Shown here piece by piece: positions 26,979 to 36,600 of a stretch of DNA of 64,000 nucleotides. The DNA comes from Gammaproteobacteria bacterium HGW-Gammaproteobacteria-2 (GTDB lineage Bacteria; Pseudomonadota; Gammaproteobacteria; Xanthomonadales; Xanthomonadaceae), in assembly GCA_002840015.1 (NCBI GenBank), contig PGZE01000004.1, positions 1 to 64,000 of the forward strand. The letters run 5' to 3'. The notes beneath the pieces were generated by a model. That model was not told the DNA's origin and did not search any database. It saw only the letters and a list, made by a program, of their open reading frames with translations. The number at the start of each line of letters is the position of its first letter. Position 1 is the first letter of the stretch. Made by a program: the position numbers and the translations under genes.

Positions 26979-28907
26979 GTGATGACCAGCGCTGTTGGTG
27001 GCCAGCTTGGCTTGCGCGTGCAGAGTGATGGCATGGCGGCCTGGCTGGTCGGCCTCTCTGCGGCAGCGCCTGCAAGTACCGACACAATCAATGAAGCAAT
27101 CCGCGCCTTGCTGCGCAAGCACAAAATCAGTCATGGCCTCGATGAGGCGCGCATTACCGAGCTTGTGCATGCGCGGCTCAACGATACCCTGAACGCGTTG
27201 CCGCTGCGTGATAAGGATGTGGCGACTGCTGATGGGCTGGAATATTGCATCGCCAGCGGTGAAATGGCATGCGACGGTACGGACGCGGTACTGAGTTGGC
27301 AAATTGATGTTGCAACACACGATACTGCTGCATGCGTGGTACTGCCGGGCGAAGTGCTGGCAACGCTGGCACCGGCAACGAGTGGTGTGGCCGGCTGTAC
27401 CGTTACCGGAAAACGCTTGCATCCGCGTAACGGCCAGCCGGCTGCCTTGCAACCTGGCCCCGGCGTACTGGTTACGCCTGGTGAGGAGCATGAAACCTAT
27501 AGCGCACGCTGGCTGGGTGTGGCCGAGTTCGATGGCCATGTGCTCGTCGTTGATCCGCGTTTATCGCTGAGCGCCGATGCCATGAGCGCAACCGTCAAGC
27601 TGTTTGCACACAGTGCCAGCGGAAGACCCGTTGCGCTGTCGCATGTGCAGGCCATGCTTATGGAAAATGGCGTAGTTGCCGGCATCGATCAAGATGCCAT
27701 CGCGAAGGCGCTTGCGACGGCGGGCCCGGATGCGACCTCCACCGCAGTGGAGGTCGCCCGCGGCAAACCACCAACGCAAGGCACCGATGCGCAGTTCTCG
27801 GTACTTCATCGCGGCTCCATGGTCGGCCAGGTATTGGCCCATGGTCGTATCGATTTTCGTGAACGCGACTACCCGTGGAATGTACGCGGCGGCGACCCCA
27901 TCGGCCATCTGAAGGAGGCCCAGCCCGGCGAGGACGGTTACACGGTGCGTGGCGAACGCATTGCTGCAGCACCCGTGCAATCGGTGACGCTGGAGCTCGA
28001 CGGCGTGCAGTGCGACCGCCACGGCAAGCTGGCCGCCGAGCACGACGGCGCCCTGTTCGTCGACGGCTCCCACTTGTCGGTAACCGAGCTGCTGGCGATC
28101 GACGGCGATGTCGGCGCGCAGACCGGCAACGTGGACAGCCGTATTCCGGTGCAGGTCAAAGGCCATGTGGTCGCCGGCTATCAGGTCAAGAGCCTCAAGG
28201 ACGTGATCGTGGACCACAATGTCGAGGATGCCATCGTGCGCGCCGGGGGCAGCGTGGTGGTGAAGGAAGGCATCCGTGGCCATGCCAGCGAGGTGTTCTC
28301 GCCACATGACGTGCAGGCCGGGTTCATCGAGAACGCCAATGTGTTCGCCAACGGCGACATCACGGTAAGCAGCAGCGTGCTCAACAGCACGCTATCGGCC
28401 AACGGTTCGATTACGGTGGGCGGCAAAAACGCCGGCAAAGGGAGCCTGATGGGCGGGGTCGCTCACGCCAATCATCGCATCGAGGTGGTCACCCTCGGCG
28501 CCAGCACCTACGCCCGCACCGAGGTGGCCGTTGGCATGTCCAGCGACACCCGCGAACGGCTGGACGAGTTGCAGGCGGAATTGTCCGAGCGCGAGGCGGA
28601 ATTGCTGTCATTGGCGCAACTTGAGGAGCGGATTCGCATACGACCGCCCGCGGATCTGGCCGAGGTGAGCGCCAGGCTGGAAGCGACCCGCGCCAAGGCT
28701 GAGGCGCGGCAGGCCGAATTGCAGCAGGCGCGCGCCGAACTGCTGGCGGCGCTCGGCGAACTGGACGCCGCACGCGTGGTCGTTCATCGACAGTGCCATC
28801 CGGGGGTCATCGTACGCATCCACGGGCACAGCTACGAAGTCGGCAGCGAACTGGGACCAGGCCAGTTCATGCTCAAGGACGGCGCGCTGGTGTTCGTGCC
28901 GCGCTGA
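26979..28907 (+). CDS. FapA-like (DUF342) protein
   Basis: A 642-residue protein whose central part (about 280-540) has the glycine-rich parallel beta-helix of the DUF342/FapA family, with repeated GDV, VKGHV and ANGDITV turns (for example GSITVGGKNAGKGSLMGG). A charged coiled coil (about 525-600) follows. FapA-type proteins are linked to flagellar placement in Vibrio, but no flagellar gene is near here. The start is a GTG-ATG pair at 26979-26984. Confidence 0.85.
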   Translation: MMTSAVGGQLGLRVQSDGMAAWLVGLSAAAPASTDTINEAIRALLRKHKISHGLDEARITELVHARLNDTLNALPLRDKDVATADGLEYCIASGEMACDGTDAVLSWQIDVATHDTAACVVLPGEVLATLAPATSGVAGCTVTGKRLHPRNGQPAALQPGPGVLVTPGEEHETYSARWLGVAEFDGHVLVVDPRLSLSADAMSATVKLFAHSASGRPVALSHVQAMLMENGVVAGIDQDAIAKALATAGPDATSTAVEVARGKPPTQGTDAQFSVLHRGSMVGQVLAHGRIDFRERDYPWNVRGGDPIGHLKEAQPGEDGYTVRGERIAAAPVQSVTLELDGVQCDRHGKLAAEHDGALFVDGSHLSVTELLAIDGDVGAQTGNVDSRIPVQVKGHVVAGYQVKSLKDVIVDHNVEDAIVRAGGSVVVKEGIRGHASEVFSPHDVQAGFIENANVFANGDITVSSSVLNSTLSANGSITVGGKNAGKGSLMGGVAHANHRIEVVTLGASTYARTEVAVGMSSDTRERLDELQAELSEREAELLSLAQLEERIRIRPPADLAEVSARLEATRAKAEARQAELQQARAELLAALGELDAARVVVHRQCHPGVIVRIHGHSYEVGSELGPGQFMLKDGALVFVPR

Positions 28908-28950
28908 ATACGCTGGCGCGTTCGCTGAAAGTGGCACATTATGCGCCACC

Positions 28951-30447
28951 ATGAGCCGCCTACTGATCGTTGTCGAAAAAGCCTCGGACTGGGGTTCCTA
29001 CTACCCCTCCGATAATGTCGTTTCTGCAGTGGATTACCTCAAGGAGCCGCTGCAAGCGCAAGACCTGGAGCGCGAGCGCACCCAGGTCATCAACCTGTGC
29101 CGCAGCTACAAATACCTTGGCCTGGGCTATTACGTTTCGTTGCTGGCGGAAGCGCGCGGGCACAAGGTGATTCCCTCGGTACGCACCATCAATGATCTGC
29201 GCCGGCGCTCGCTGTACGGTGTGGACATCGAGGACCTCAACCAGAAGCTGGCCAAGTTTCTGCCCGAGGGTTCGCGTGATGCCACCGATTTTGGCTTGCT
29301 GTTGTATTTCGGACAGACCAACTACGCGCCGCTGGCCGATCTCACCCGCCAGGTGTTCGAAGCGTTTCCGTGTCCGATTTTGCGCATCGAATTCGAGCGC
29401 GAACGGGTATGGCGGATTGCTTCGATCAAGCCAGCCGGCCTGCATACGCTTTCTGACGGCCAGGAGGACGCGTTTGCCGAAGCGCTGGCTGGCTTCAGCC
29501 GCAAGTTGTGGCGCAAGCCGCGTGCGCGGCGCAGCTATCGCTACGACATGGCCATGCTGTACGACCCGGCCGACCCGATGCCGCCGTCGAACAAAAAGGC
29601 GTTGAAGCTGTTCATCGATGCCGGCAAAGAGCTGGGTATCGAGCTTGATCCGATCACCAAGAATGACTTTGCCCGCCTCGCTGAATACGATGGGTTGTTC
29701 ATCCGTGAAACCACGGCACTCGATAATCACACGTACCGCTTTTCGCACCGCGCCGATCGTGAAGGCATGGTAGTGATCGACGACCCGGTTTCCATTCTGC
29801 GCTGTACCAACAAAATCTATCTGCATGACCTGCTCAAGTCGCGCAAGTTGTCGATTCCACGCACCGAAATCGTGTTTCGCGATGACGCCAAGCGCCTCGC
29901 GGCGTTGCCCGACCTGATCGGCTTTCCCATCGTGCTGAAAATCCCTGACGGCAGTTTTTCGCGCGGCATCAGCAAGGTGGAAACACCCGAACAACTCAAG
30001 GCCGCCGCCGAGCTGTTGTTTCAACACACCGCGTTGCTGCTGGCGCAGGAATACATGTACACCGAGTTCGACTGGCGCATTGGTGTACTCGCCGGACAAC
30101 CCCTGTATGCCTGCCAGTACTTCATGTCGCGCGGCCATTGGCAGATTTACAATCACGCGGCCGCCAAGGGCGGCGACCGGGTGGGCAAGTTCAAGACCTT
30201 GCCGGTGCGCGATGCACCTGCTGACGTGGTCAAACTGGCGCTGCGCGCAACCAATGCGATCGGCGACGGCCTGTATGGCGTGGATATCAAGGCTACCAAG
30301 GATCGTGTGGTGGTCATCGAAGTCAACGACAATCCATCGATCGATGCCGGGGTCGAGGATGGCTATCTGGGCGAGGACCTTTATCGCCGCATCATGGATG
30401 AGTTTTTGCGGCGGCTGGAGCGCAAGCGGCTGGGTATCCGCGATTGA
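28951..30447 (+). CDS. RimK-like ATP-grasp ligase with RLAN N-terminal domain
   Basis: A 498-residue protein with an N-terminal RimK-like ATP-grasp N-domain (about 1-200) and a C-terminal ATP-grasp domain (about 290-490) containing KIPDGSFSRG, the AQEYMYTEFDWRIGV strand and the Mg/ATP-binding VVIEVNDNPSIDAG. RimK relatives ligate amino acids, often glutamate, to protein C-termini or small acids; the acceptor here is unknown. The GGTIN-type RLAN form is often found with GNAT or peptidase genes, but here it is alone. It ends before a 420-base spacer. Confidence 0.88.
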   Translation: MSRLLIVVEKASDWGSYYPSDNVVSAVDYLKEPLQAQDLERERTQVINLCRSYKYLGLGYYVSLLAEARGHKVIPSVRTINDLRRRSLYGVDIEDLNQKLAKFLPEGSRDATDFGLLLYFGQTNYAPLADLTRQVFEAFPCPILRIEFERERVWRIASIKPAGLHTLSDGQEDAFAEALAGFSRKLWRKPRARRSYRYDMAMLYDPADPMPPSNKKALKLFIDAGKELGIELDPITKNDFARLAEYDGLFIRETTALDNHTYRFSHRADREGMVVIDDPVSILRCTNKIYLHDLLKSRKLSIPRTEIVFRDDAKRLAALPDLIGFPIVLKIPDGSFSRGISKVETPEQLKAAAELLFQHTALLLAQEYMYTEFDWRIGVLAGQPLYACQYFMSRGHWQIYNHAAAKGGDRVGKFKTLPVRDAPADVVKLALRATNAIGDGLYGVDIKATKDRVVVIEVNDNPSIDAGVEDGYLGEDLYRRIMDEFLRRLERKRLGIRD

Positions 30448-30869
30448 GGCACTGGCCTGACGCGGCTCTACCTCCGGCATGACCCACATGGCTGGGGAAT
30501 GCAGATTTTGCATGGCGCAAAATATCTGCCCATGCCATCGCCATGCGCTACAGCGCCGCTTTTTCGTTTCATCCCACTGCACCTTAGCGATAGCGGTCGC
30601 CCACAGGGGGGCTTCTACAGGGAGCGTTCACCGCTTTCGTGGGAGCGCGCCCCAGATCAAGTCTGGGGCAGGCTCTGCGCGCGAAGCGCTTTCGCCAGTT
30701 CGTTCGCCGGCATGCTCCACCAGGTAGACCTCCACGCATTTGTGGAGCTCACCTTGTGAGCGACCGAGTCCCGAGTCCCGACCGAGCGTAGCGAAGGCAT
30801 AGGCCGCGCAGCGGCCGCTGCTGCGAAGCAGCTGGACCCCGAGTTCCGTCAACGGCAAAACACGCCGAA
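30448..30869. repeat. Intergenic spacer packed with palindromes
   Basis: No credible gene. The spacer is a mosaic of inverted repeats: GCAGAT...ATCTGC at 30501-30529, CCCCAGA/TCTGGGG at 30650-30668 (5-nt loop), CTCCAC/GTGGAG at 30730-30747 (6-nt loop), and CAGCGGCCGCTG-type palindromes near 30805-30830. They resemble REP-type extragenic elements. The strand of origin is unclear. Confidence 0.6.
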
Positions 30870-31361
30870 TCAATCGGGTGGCTGGGCTTTCTTGCTACGC
30901 TTTGGCTGCAACAGGGTGCCGGTGCATTGTGGCGATCCGCAGCGACACAGCCACAGTTTTTTCAGCCTGGCGGTATGCGGCTCGTGCAGCACGATCCCGT
31001 AGTTGTAGGTCAGCTCTTCACCTGCTGCAATGTCGCGAATGGCTTCGATCTGGATCTTGTCCTTGTGGCGCTTGCCATTTTTGTTCTGGTGGACCACGGC
31101 CTCGCAGTTGGGCGCGCAACTGTGGTTGATGAAGCGCGCAACATTGCCGTCAACGTTGGCATCGATGACATAGTCCTCGTTCAAAGTGAACAAGAATGTG
31201 TGGCCATCTTCGGGCTGCTCGCCGTAAAGCGCATCAACGTCTTCGTGGCTACGCAGCTTGCCCTTGTAACGCACTATACGCTCGCCAGTGGCGATGGCTT
31301 CGGTAGCAAACACGCCGTCGCCATGGATCGCGGATTTTTTTGCAACAATTTTTCTGGCCAT
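30870..31361 (-). CDS. SET-domain protein methyltransferase
   Basis: A 163-residue stand-alone SET protein. GDGVFA is at 14-19, the knot motif RFINHSCAPNCEA at 76-88 and GEELTYNYG at 114-122, and a post-SET zinc cluster follows (Cys139, Cys141, Cys146), so the SAM site and Lys channel look complete. Such eukaryotic-like SET proteins in bacteria may methylate lysine on host or bacterial proteins; the target is unknown. ATG 31361 has AGG upstream; an earlier TTG at 31376 is less likely. It is convergent with the palindromic spacer and divergent from the Kelch gene. Confidence 0.85.
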   Translation of the reverse strand: MARKIVAKKSAIHGDGVFATEAIATGERIVRYKGKLRSHEDVDALYGEQPEDGHTFLFTLNEDYVIDANVDGNVARFINHSCAPNCEAVVHQNKNGKRHKDKIQIEAIRDIAAGEELTYNYGIVLHEPHTARLKKLWLCRCGSPQCTGTLLQPKRSKKAQPPD

Positions 31362-31466
31362 CCAAAATGCCTGCAATAATCTAATGTGGCGGTGGCGATA
31401 GCAAGGCTGCCGACGAGTAAGTGCAATGACTATCGCTAGTGTAGTGTTTCAGGCTATATATCGCTC

Positions 31467-32543
31467 ATGAATACCTCATTTGTTCACCAACTCGCGTTGT
31501 CTGTATTACTGTCGATACCGGTGGCTTCATCCGCCATTGATCGTGGCGAGGATGCCATACCACCATTGCCTGCCGCGCTGTCTAACAATGCTGTCGCCGG
31601 TATTAGCGTCAACGGGGAATCGCGATTGTATTCATTTCTCGGCTTGGGCGCCGGCAAGCAATGGCATGACATCACCCGTGCGGCTTATGGCTGGCGCGAA
31701 GGTAGGGATCACTGGCGCGAGCTGCCGCCGGTACCGGTATCCCAGGGTCGGCTGGCCAGTATTGCAGCGGTTGCAGGCGGTAATATCTATTTGTTTGGCG
31801 GTTACACGGTGGCCGAGGACGGGCATGAAGTTTCTACGCCTGAGGTGCTGCGTTTTGACCCGATCAGCGAAACCTGGAGCACTGTACTGGCAATGCCGGT
31901 TCCGGTTGATGACAGCGTGGCAGTAGTGCTCGAAGACCGGTACATCTATCTGGTCAGCGGCTGGCATATGGATCGCAATGTTGCACTGGTGCAGGTCTAC
32001 GACAGCCTTGAGGACCGTTGGGCGCAGGCAACGCCGTTTCCGGGAGAGCCGGTGTTTGGGCATGCCGGCGCGCTATTGGCGCGCAGCATGGTGATATGCG
32101 ACGGGGTGATATTGACGGTTCGAGACCGCAAGCGCGACTTCGCCGCCAGCGATGCCTGCTGGCGCGGTGACATCCACGCCGATGATCCGCTGCGCATCGA
32201 GTGGCTGCGCATCGCCTCACATCCGGGCCCGCCGCGTTATCGTATGGGCGCGGCTGCCGCCGTCGAACATGGATTGGTCGTTTTCGCTGGTGGCAGCGAA
32301 AACCCCTACAACTACGATGGTATGGGCTACGACGGCCAGCCCAGCCTGGGTTCGGCGCGTGTGCAAGGCTACAACCCGGCCCACAACCAATGGCTTGCTT
32401 TGCCGCTTTTGCCGATACCGAGCATGGATCATCGCGGCATGCCTGTGATTGACGGCAAGTTTTATCTGATCGGCGGCATGCGTGATAACCAGCAAGTTGC
32501 CGCCGACGTGATTGTGTATGCGCCAGGCGAACTGCCGCAATGA
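31467..32543 (+). CDS. Kelch-repeat (NanM-like) secreted protein
   Basis: A 358-residue exported protein with a signal peptide (about 1-24) and Kelch-type beta-propeller repeats: NIYLFGGYTVAEDG, YIYLVSGWH, LVVFAGGSE, KFYLIGGMRDN. The layout resembles N-acetylneuraminate epimerase NanM, but no sialic-acid genes are nearby. It overlaps the next gene by four bases (ATGA), suggesting coupled expression with an iron transporter. Confidence 0.8.
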   Translation: MNTSFVHQLALSVLLSIPVASSAIDRGEDAIPPLPAALSNNAVAGISVNGESRLYSFLGLGAGKQWHDITRAAYGWREGRDHWRELPPVPVSQGRLASIAAVAGGNIYLFGGYTVAEDGHEVSTPEVLRFDPISETWSTVLAMPVPVDDSVAVVLEDRYIYLVSGWHMDRNVALVQVYDSLEDRWAQATPFPGEPVFGHAGALLARSMVICDGVILTVRDRKRDFAASDACWRGDIHADDPLRIEWLRIASHPGPPRYRMGAAAAVEHGLVVFAGGSENPYNYDGMGYDGQPSLGSARVQGYNPAHNQWLALPLLPIPSMDHRGMPVIDGKFYLIGGMRDNQQVAADVIVYAPGELPQ

Positions 32544-33574
32544 GCGCAATCGACAGTTGGCGCGAAGAACGGCAATCGGCCTGGTTATATCGGCAACTGG
32601 CGCAGACCGAGCGCGATGCGACCGTGGCGCGGCTGTTTGTCGATCTGGCCGCAGCTGCCGAGCAACAGGCATTGCACTGGGAAGGCTTGCTGGCCACCGA
32701 TGGCCATGCCTTGCCGGCGTTTCATCCCGGTTGGCGGGCACGTCTGGGCGCACAGCTGGCGACGATTTTTGGTGGCAGGCGGATCAAACCGCTACTTGCC
32801 GCACTGAAGGTTCGCGGTTTGTCGATTTATTCTGCGCCTGTGCCAGGCGGCCACGCCATGCCGCAATCACTGGCCGATGTCGGGCGCGGCCATCGTGCGG
32901 TCGGAGGCGGTAATGTGCGCGCCGCCATCTTCGGCATCAACGATGGTCTGGTTTCAAATGCGAGCCTGGTGCTGGGCATGGTGGGCGCCAATGCCGACAC
33001 CGGCGTGGTGTTGACCACCGGGATTGCCGGCCTGTTGGCCGGTGCGTTGTCGATGGCTTCCGGTGAATACGTCTCGGTGCGCTCACAGCGCGAATTGTTC
33101 GAACACCAGATTGCGCTGGAGCGCGACGAATTGGCCGAATATCCAGAAGCAGAGGCCGAAGAATTGGCGCTGATCTATGCAGCACGTGGCTTGACCATGG
33201 ATGAAGCGCGGGCGCTGGCGACGCGCATGGTCAGTGATCCGGCCGTGGCGCTGGACGTGCTCAGCCGCGAGGAGTTGGGCCTGAATCCTGACGATCTGGG
33301 GTCGCCGATCGGTGCCGCCGGGTTTTCGTTTGTGGCGTTTACCCTCGGTGCGCTGGTGCCGTTGCTGCCGTTCTTCTTCGGTGCCGTGCTGCCCACTGCG
33401 GCACTGTTTGGCTCGCTGCTGGCCGCCGCCGGGCTGTTTGCCACCGGTGCGGCGATGAGCCTGTTCACCGGCCGCAATGCGGCTCTTGGTGGCCTGCGCA
33501 TGCTCGTCATTGGCGGCGGTGCTGGTGCCCTGACGTACGCCATCGGGCATCTTGTCGGCGGCGGTATCGGCTGA
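32540..33574 (+). CDS. Ferritin-like/VIT1-CCC1 iron or manganese transporter
   Basis: A 344-residue two-part protein. The N-terminal helical part (about 1-60) carries Glu/His pairs (AQTERD, EQQALHWE) of a short ferritin-like diiron segment, and the C-terminal part (about 125-344) is a VIT1/CCC1 transporter with NVRAAIFGINDGLVSNASLVLG and SMASGEYVSVRSQ. MbfA, a bacterial relative with the same layout, exports iron. Here the ferritin part is short, so metal oxidation is uncertain. Iron or manganese export is inferred. Confidence 0.88.
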   Translation: MSAIDSWREERQSAWLYRQLAQTERDATVARLFVDLAAAAEQQALHWEGLLATDGHALPAFHPGWRARLGAQLATIFGGRRIKPLLAALKVRGLSIYSAPVPGGHAMPQSLADVGRGHRAVGGGNVRAAIFGINDGLVSNASLVLGMVGANADTGVVLTTGIAGLLAGALSMASGEYVSVRSQRELFEHQIALERDELAEYPEAEAEELALIYAARGLTMDEARALATRMVSDPAVALDVLSREELGLNPDDLGSPIGAAGFSFVAFTLGALVPLLPFFFGAVLPTAALFGSLLAAAGLFATGAAMSLFTGRNAALGGLRMLVIGGGAGALTYAIGHLVGGGIG

Positions 33575-33659
33575 GCCATCGTCAGCAACGCTCGCTGGCA
33601 GCCATGGCTCAGTACACTGTGGCTCTCGCAATTGATTTTCGCTGAACCCAGGCAACCAC

Positions 33660-36600
33660 GTGACGGCACAAGCCCGCATTGATACTGACAGCCAGGTTGT
33701 AGGTAGCGACTCGCTCAGCGGGCTTGTCCTGTATCGCGCCAGTCGCCTTGAAGCATTGCTCGACCCCTTGCAATCCTTGCTCGATGCCACCTGGGCCGAC
33801 AACATACTGCAACCACAAACCGTCATCGCCGCACATGCCGGCATGCGGCAATGGCTCAACGCGGCTTTGGCGCAGCGAGTCAACGCTACCGGCATCATTG
33901 CCAATCTCGATATCGTACTGTCAAGCACCTGGATCGACCGTCTGGCGCATGCTCAATTAGGGCGCAAGGCGGTATCGCTGCCACGTTACCAGCGCCAGCA
34001 CCTGCGCTGGGCGGTGCATGCAGCGCTGGTTGATATCACACAGGTACCGGGGCTTTCCGATCCACGCCTGATTGCTTATCTGGCTGCAAAAGCCGATACG
34101 GATGCCGACACAAATACCCATCTGGCGCGGCGGCGTTTTCAGCTTGCCGATCGTCTGGCGTACCTGTATTCGCAGTATCTGGTGTATCGGCCGGACTGGC
34201 TGCACGCCTGGGAACAAGGCCACGATGACTTTGCCAGCAAACGGGGCAGCGACGCGACGCTGCAAGCGACCGAGCGACACATTCTGGCGCCATTGTGGCG
34301 CAAGCTTGCCACACGACTGGGTGAGCATCGTGGTGATGCCGTAACCGAACTGGCGCGCGTGCTGGGCAAGCAGTCGGGCCCGCTGCCAGTGGTACACCTG
34401 TTTGGCATCAGCCATCTGCCGCCAAGTGAGTTGGCATTGACGCGTGCGTATGCCCGCCGCAGTCTGGTTGCGTTGTACGCGCCCGACCCCTGCCGCGAAT
34501 ACTGGGGTGGCATCAGCGACTCACGCACGCAATTGCGGCAATATCAGGCCGACGAAGCGCAGCGTATCGCGGTTGCCGGCGAGAACGATTACTGGGTTGA
34601 CCAGGGCCACCCATTGTTGGCGCGCTGGGGCCGCATGGGGCAGCACTTTTTCTGTGCGCTGGCCGACGACGAGGTGCACGAAGACGTCCGCCATCGTGGC
34701 GATGAACCGACGCAGCCGGAAAATCGGCTGCAACGGGTACAACACAGCATCCGCCAGTTGCAGCCAGCGTTGCTGGCGGTGGACCTCAGCGACACGACGG
34801 TTGCGGCGCGTGAGATGACGGATGCCTCGCTGCGCATCCACACCTGCCACACCCGCCTGCGCGAGCTGGAAGTGTTGCGTGACGCTCTACTCGATGCACT
34901 GACGCCACAACCGGGTCGGGCACCAATCACGCCGGCAGACATGGTGGTGATGGCGCCCGATATCGCCGCTTACGTGCCGCTGATCGCGGCGGTGTTTGGC
35001 CCTGCCGGACGCAGTCAAGCGATACTGCCGTATCACCTCGCCGATGTGGCAGTGGCACGCAACCACCCATTGTTCTCTGCGTTTCTTGCGCTGTTGGAAC
35101 TGCCCTCAGCGCGCATCAGCGCACCGGCGGTGATGGATTTGTTGGCGATCCCGGAAGTGCAGCGTCGTTTCGCAATCAGTGCCGATGACCTTGACCACTT
35201 GTACGAATGGCTGCGCCGTAGCCGCGTCGCTTGGGGCCTGGATGGCGCTTCACGGGCACGCTTTGGCGTGCCGGCAATCAACGAGCACACCTTTTCCTGG
35301 GCAATGGATCGAATGATTGCCGGCTATGTGATGGCTGACGGCTCGCACGCCGATGATGATCGCGGCGTACGACTGGCGGATGGTTGCGAGCTGGCGCCAT
35401 TGAACGGCCTGCATGGCCCAGCCGCTGAAGCATTGGGCGCGCTGGATCGAATGCTGCAGGAAATCCAGGCCTGGTGCGATCTGGGCAGCACCTGCCAAAC
35501 CGCCTCGCAGTGGGCACATGAAATGGACGTGCGCCTGCATGCCATGTTACGCATCGACGCCAACGACAGCGCCGCTCGCGACGCATGGCAAATACTGTTG
35601 GCCAACGTGCAGGCATTGGCCAACGAGCCGCAGGTGATTGACGAAGACCCCGTGCTGCATTTCAGCGTAGCGCGCGACCTGATTGCCGAGCGATTGCAGG
35701 CAGTACCCGAGCAGCAGCGCTTTTTGCTTGGCGGCATCACGTTCTGCGGCATGGTTCCGCAACGGGCAATTCCATTCAAGCTGATTGCCGTGCTGGGCTT
35801 GAACGATGGTGAGTTTCCGCGCAACAGCAGTGATGGCGGCCTCGACTTGATGGCGCGTCTACGCCGCGTCGGTGACCGCGACGTGCGCAGCGATGATCGC
35901 TATCTTTTTCTTGAAACCCTGATGTCGGCACGCGAACGCCTGCACTTGAGTTACCTTGGTGAAAACGTAAAGGACGGCAAGACGCTCAACCCGGCTGCAC
36001 CACTGGCCGAGTTGCTGGCTGAACTTGATCGCCATGCCATGGTAATTCACGAGGCGGGCGCACGGCCATGGCTGGTACACCATCCGTTGCAACCGTTTGA
36101 CGCGCGCTATTTCGACGGCAGCGACGCGCGTCTGTTTTCCTACAACCCGCGCTTTTCCGACATGCACGGTGCTGGCCAGGCCACGATTTTGCCGCCTTTT
36201 GTCGATTGTCACGATAGTGCGGTCGCTGCCATGCCAGATTCACTACCGCTGGCCGACGTGTTGGCTTACTACAAAGACCCGGCGCGCTATTTGCTGGCGC
36301 GAAAACTCACACTGCGGCTGGATGCGCTTGCCGAAACCGGGCTGCGTGAGGAGGAGCCACTCGGCGACGCGGTGGAGCGGATGGAAAACGTCACCCGACG
36401 ATTGTTTTTCAACGAGGCATTGCCGCAATGGCCGCGCGCTGACTGGCAACCCGTGTGCGCGCCACCCTGGTTGCGTCTGAGTGGCCTACTGCCACCGGGC
36501 CGCGGTGGCGAACGCGCCTGGCAGCACGAGCGCGAGGCGGTCAATATGCTGCTCCACGCTTTGCGCCGGGTTCCCGGCTTCACTGGTGATAGCGCAGCAA

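Noticed and set aside
28960-30582. 540-codon minus-strand open frame
   Set aside because: Antisense to the RimK-like ATP-grasp gene, which has clear motifs; the antisense product has none.
30628-30873. 81-codon minus-strand frame in the palindromic spacer
   Set aside because: Runs through several hairpins and has no ribosome site; most likely chance.
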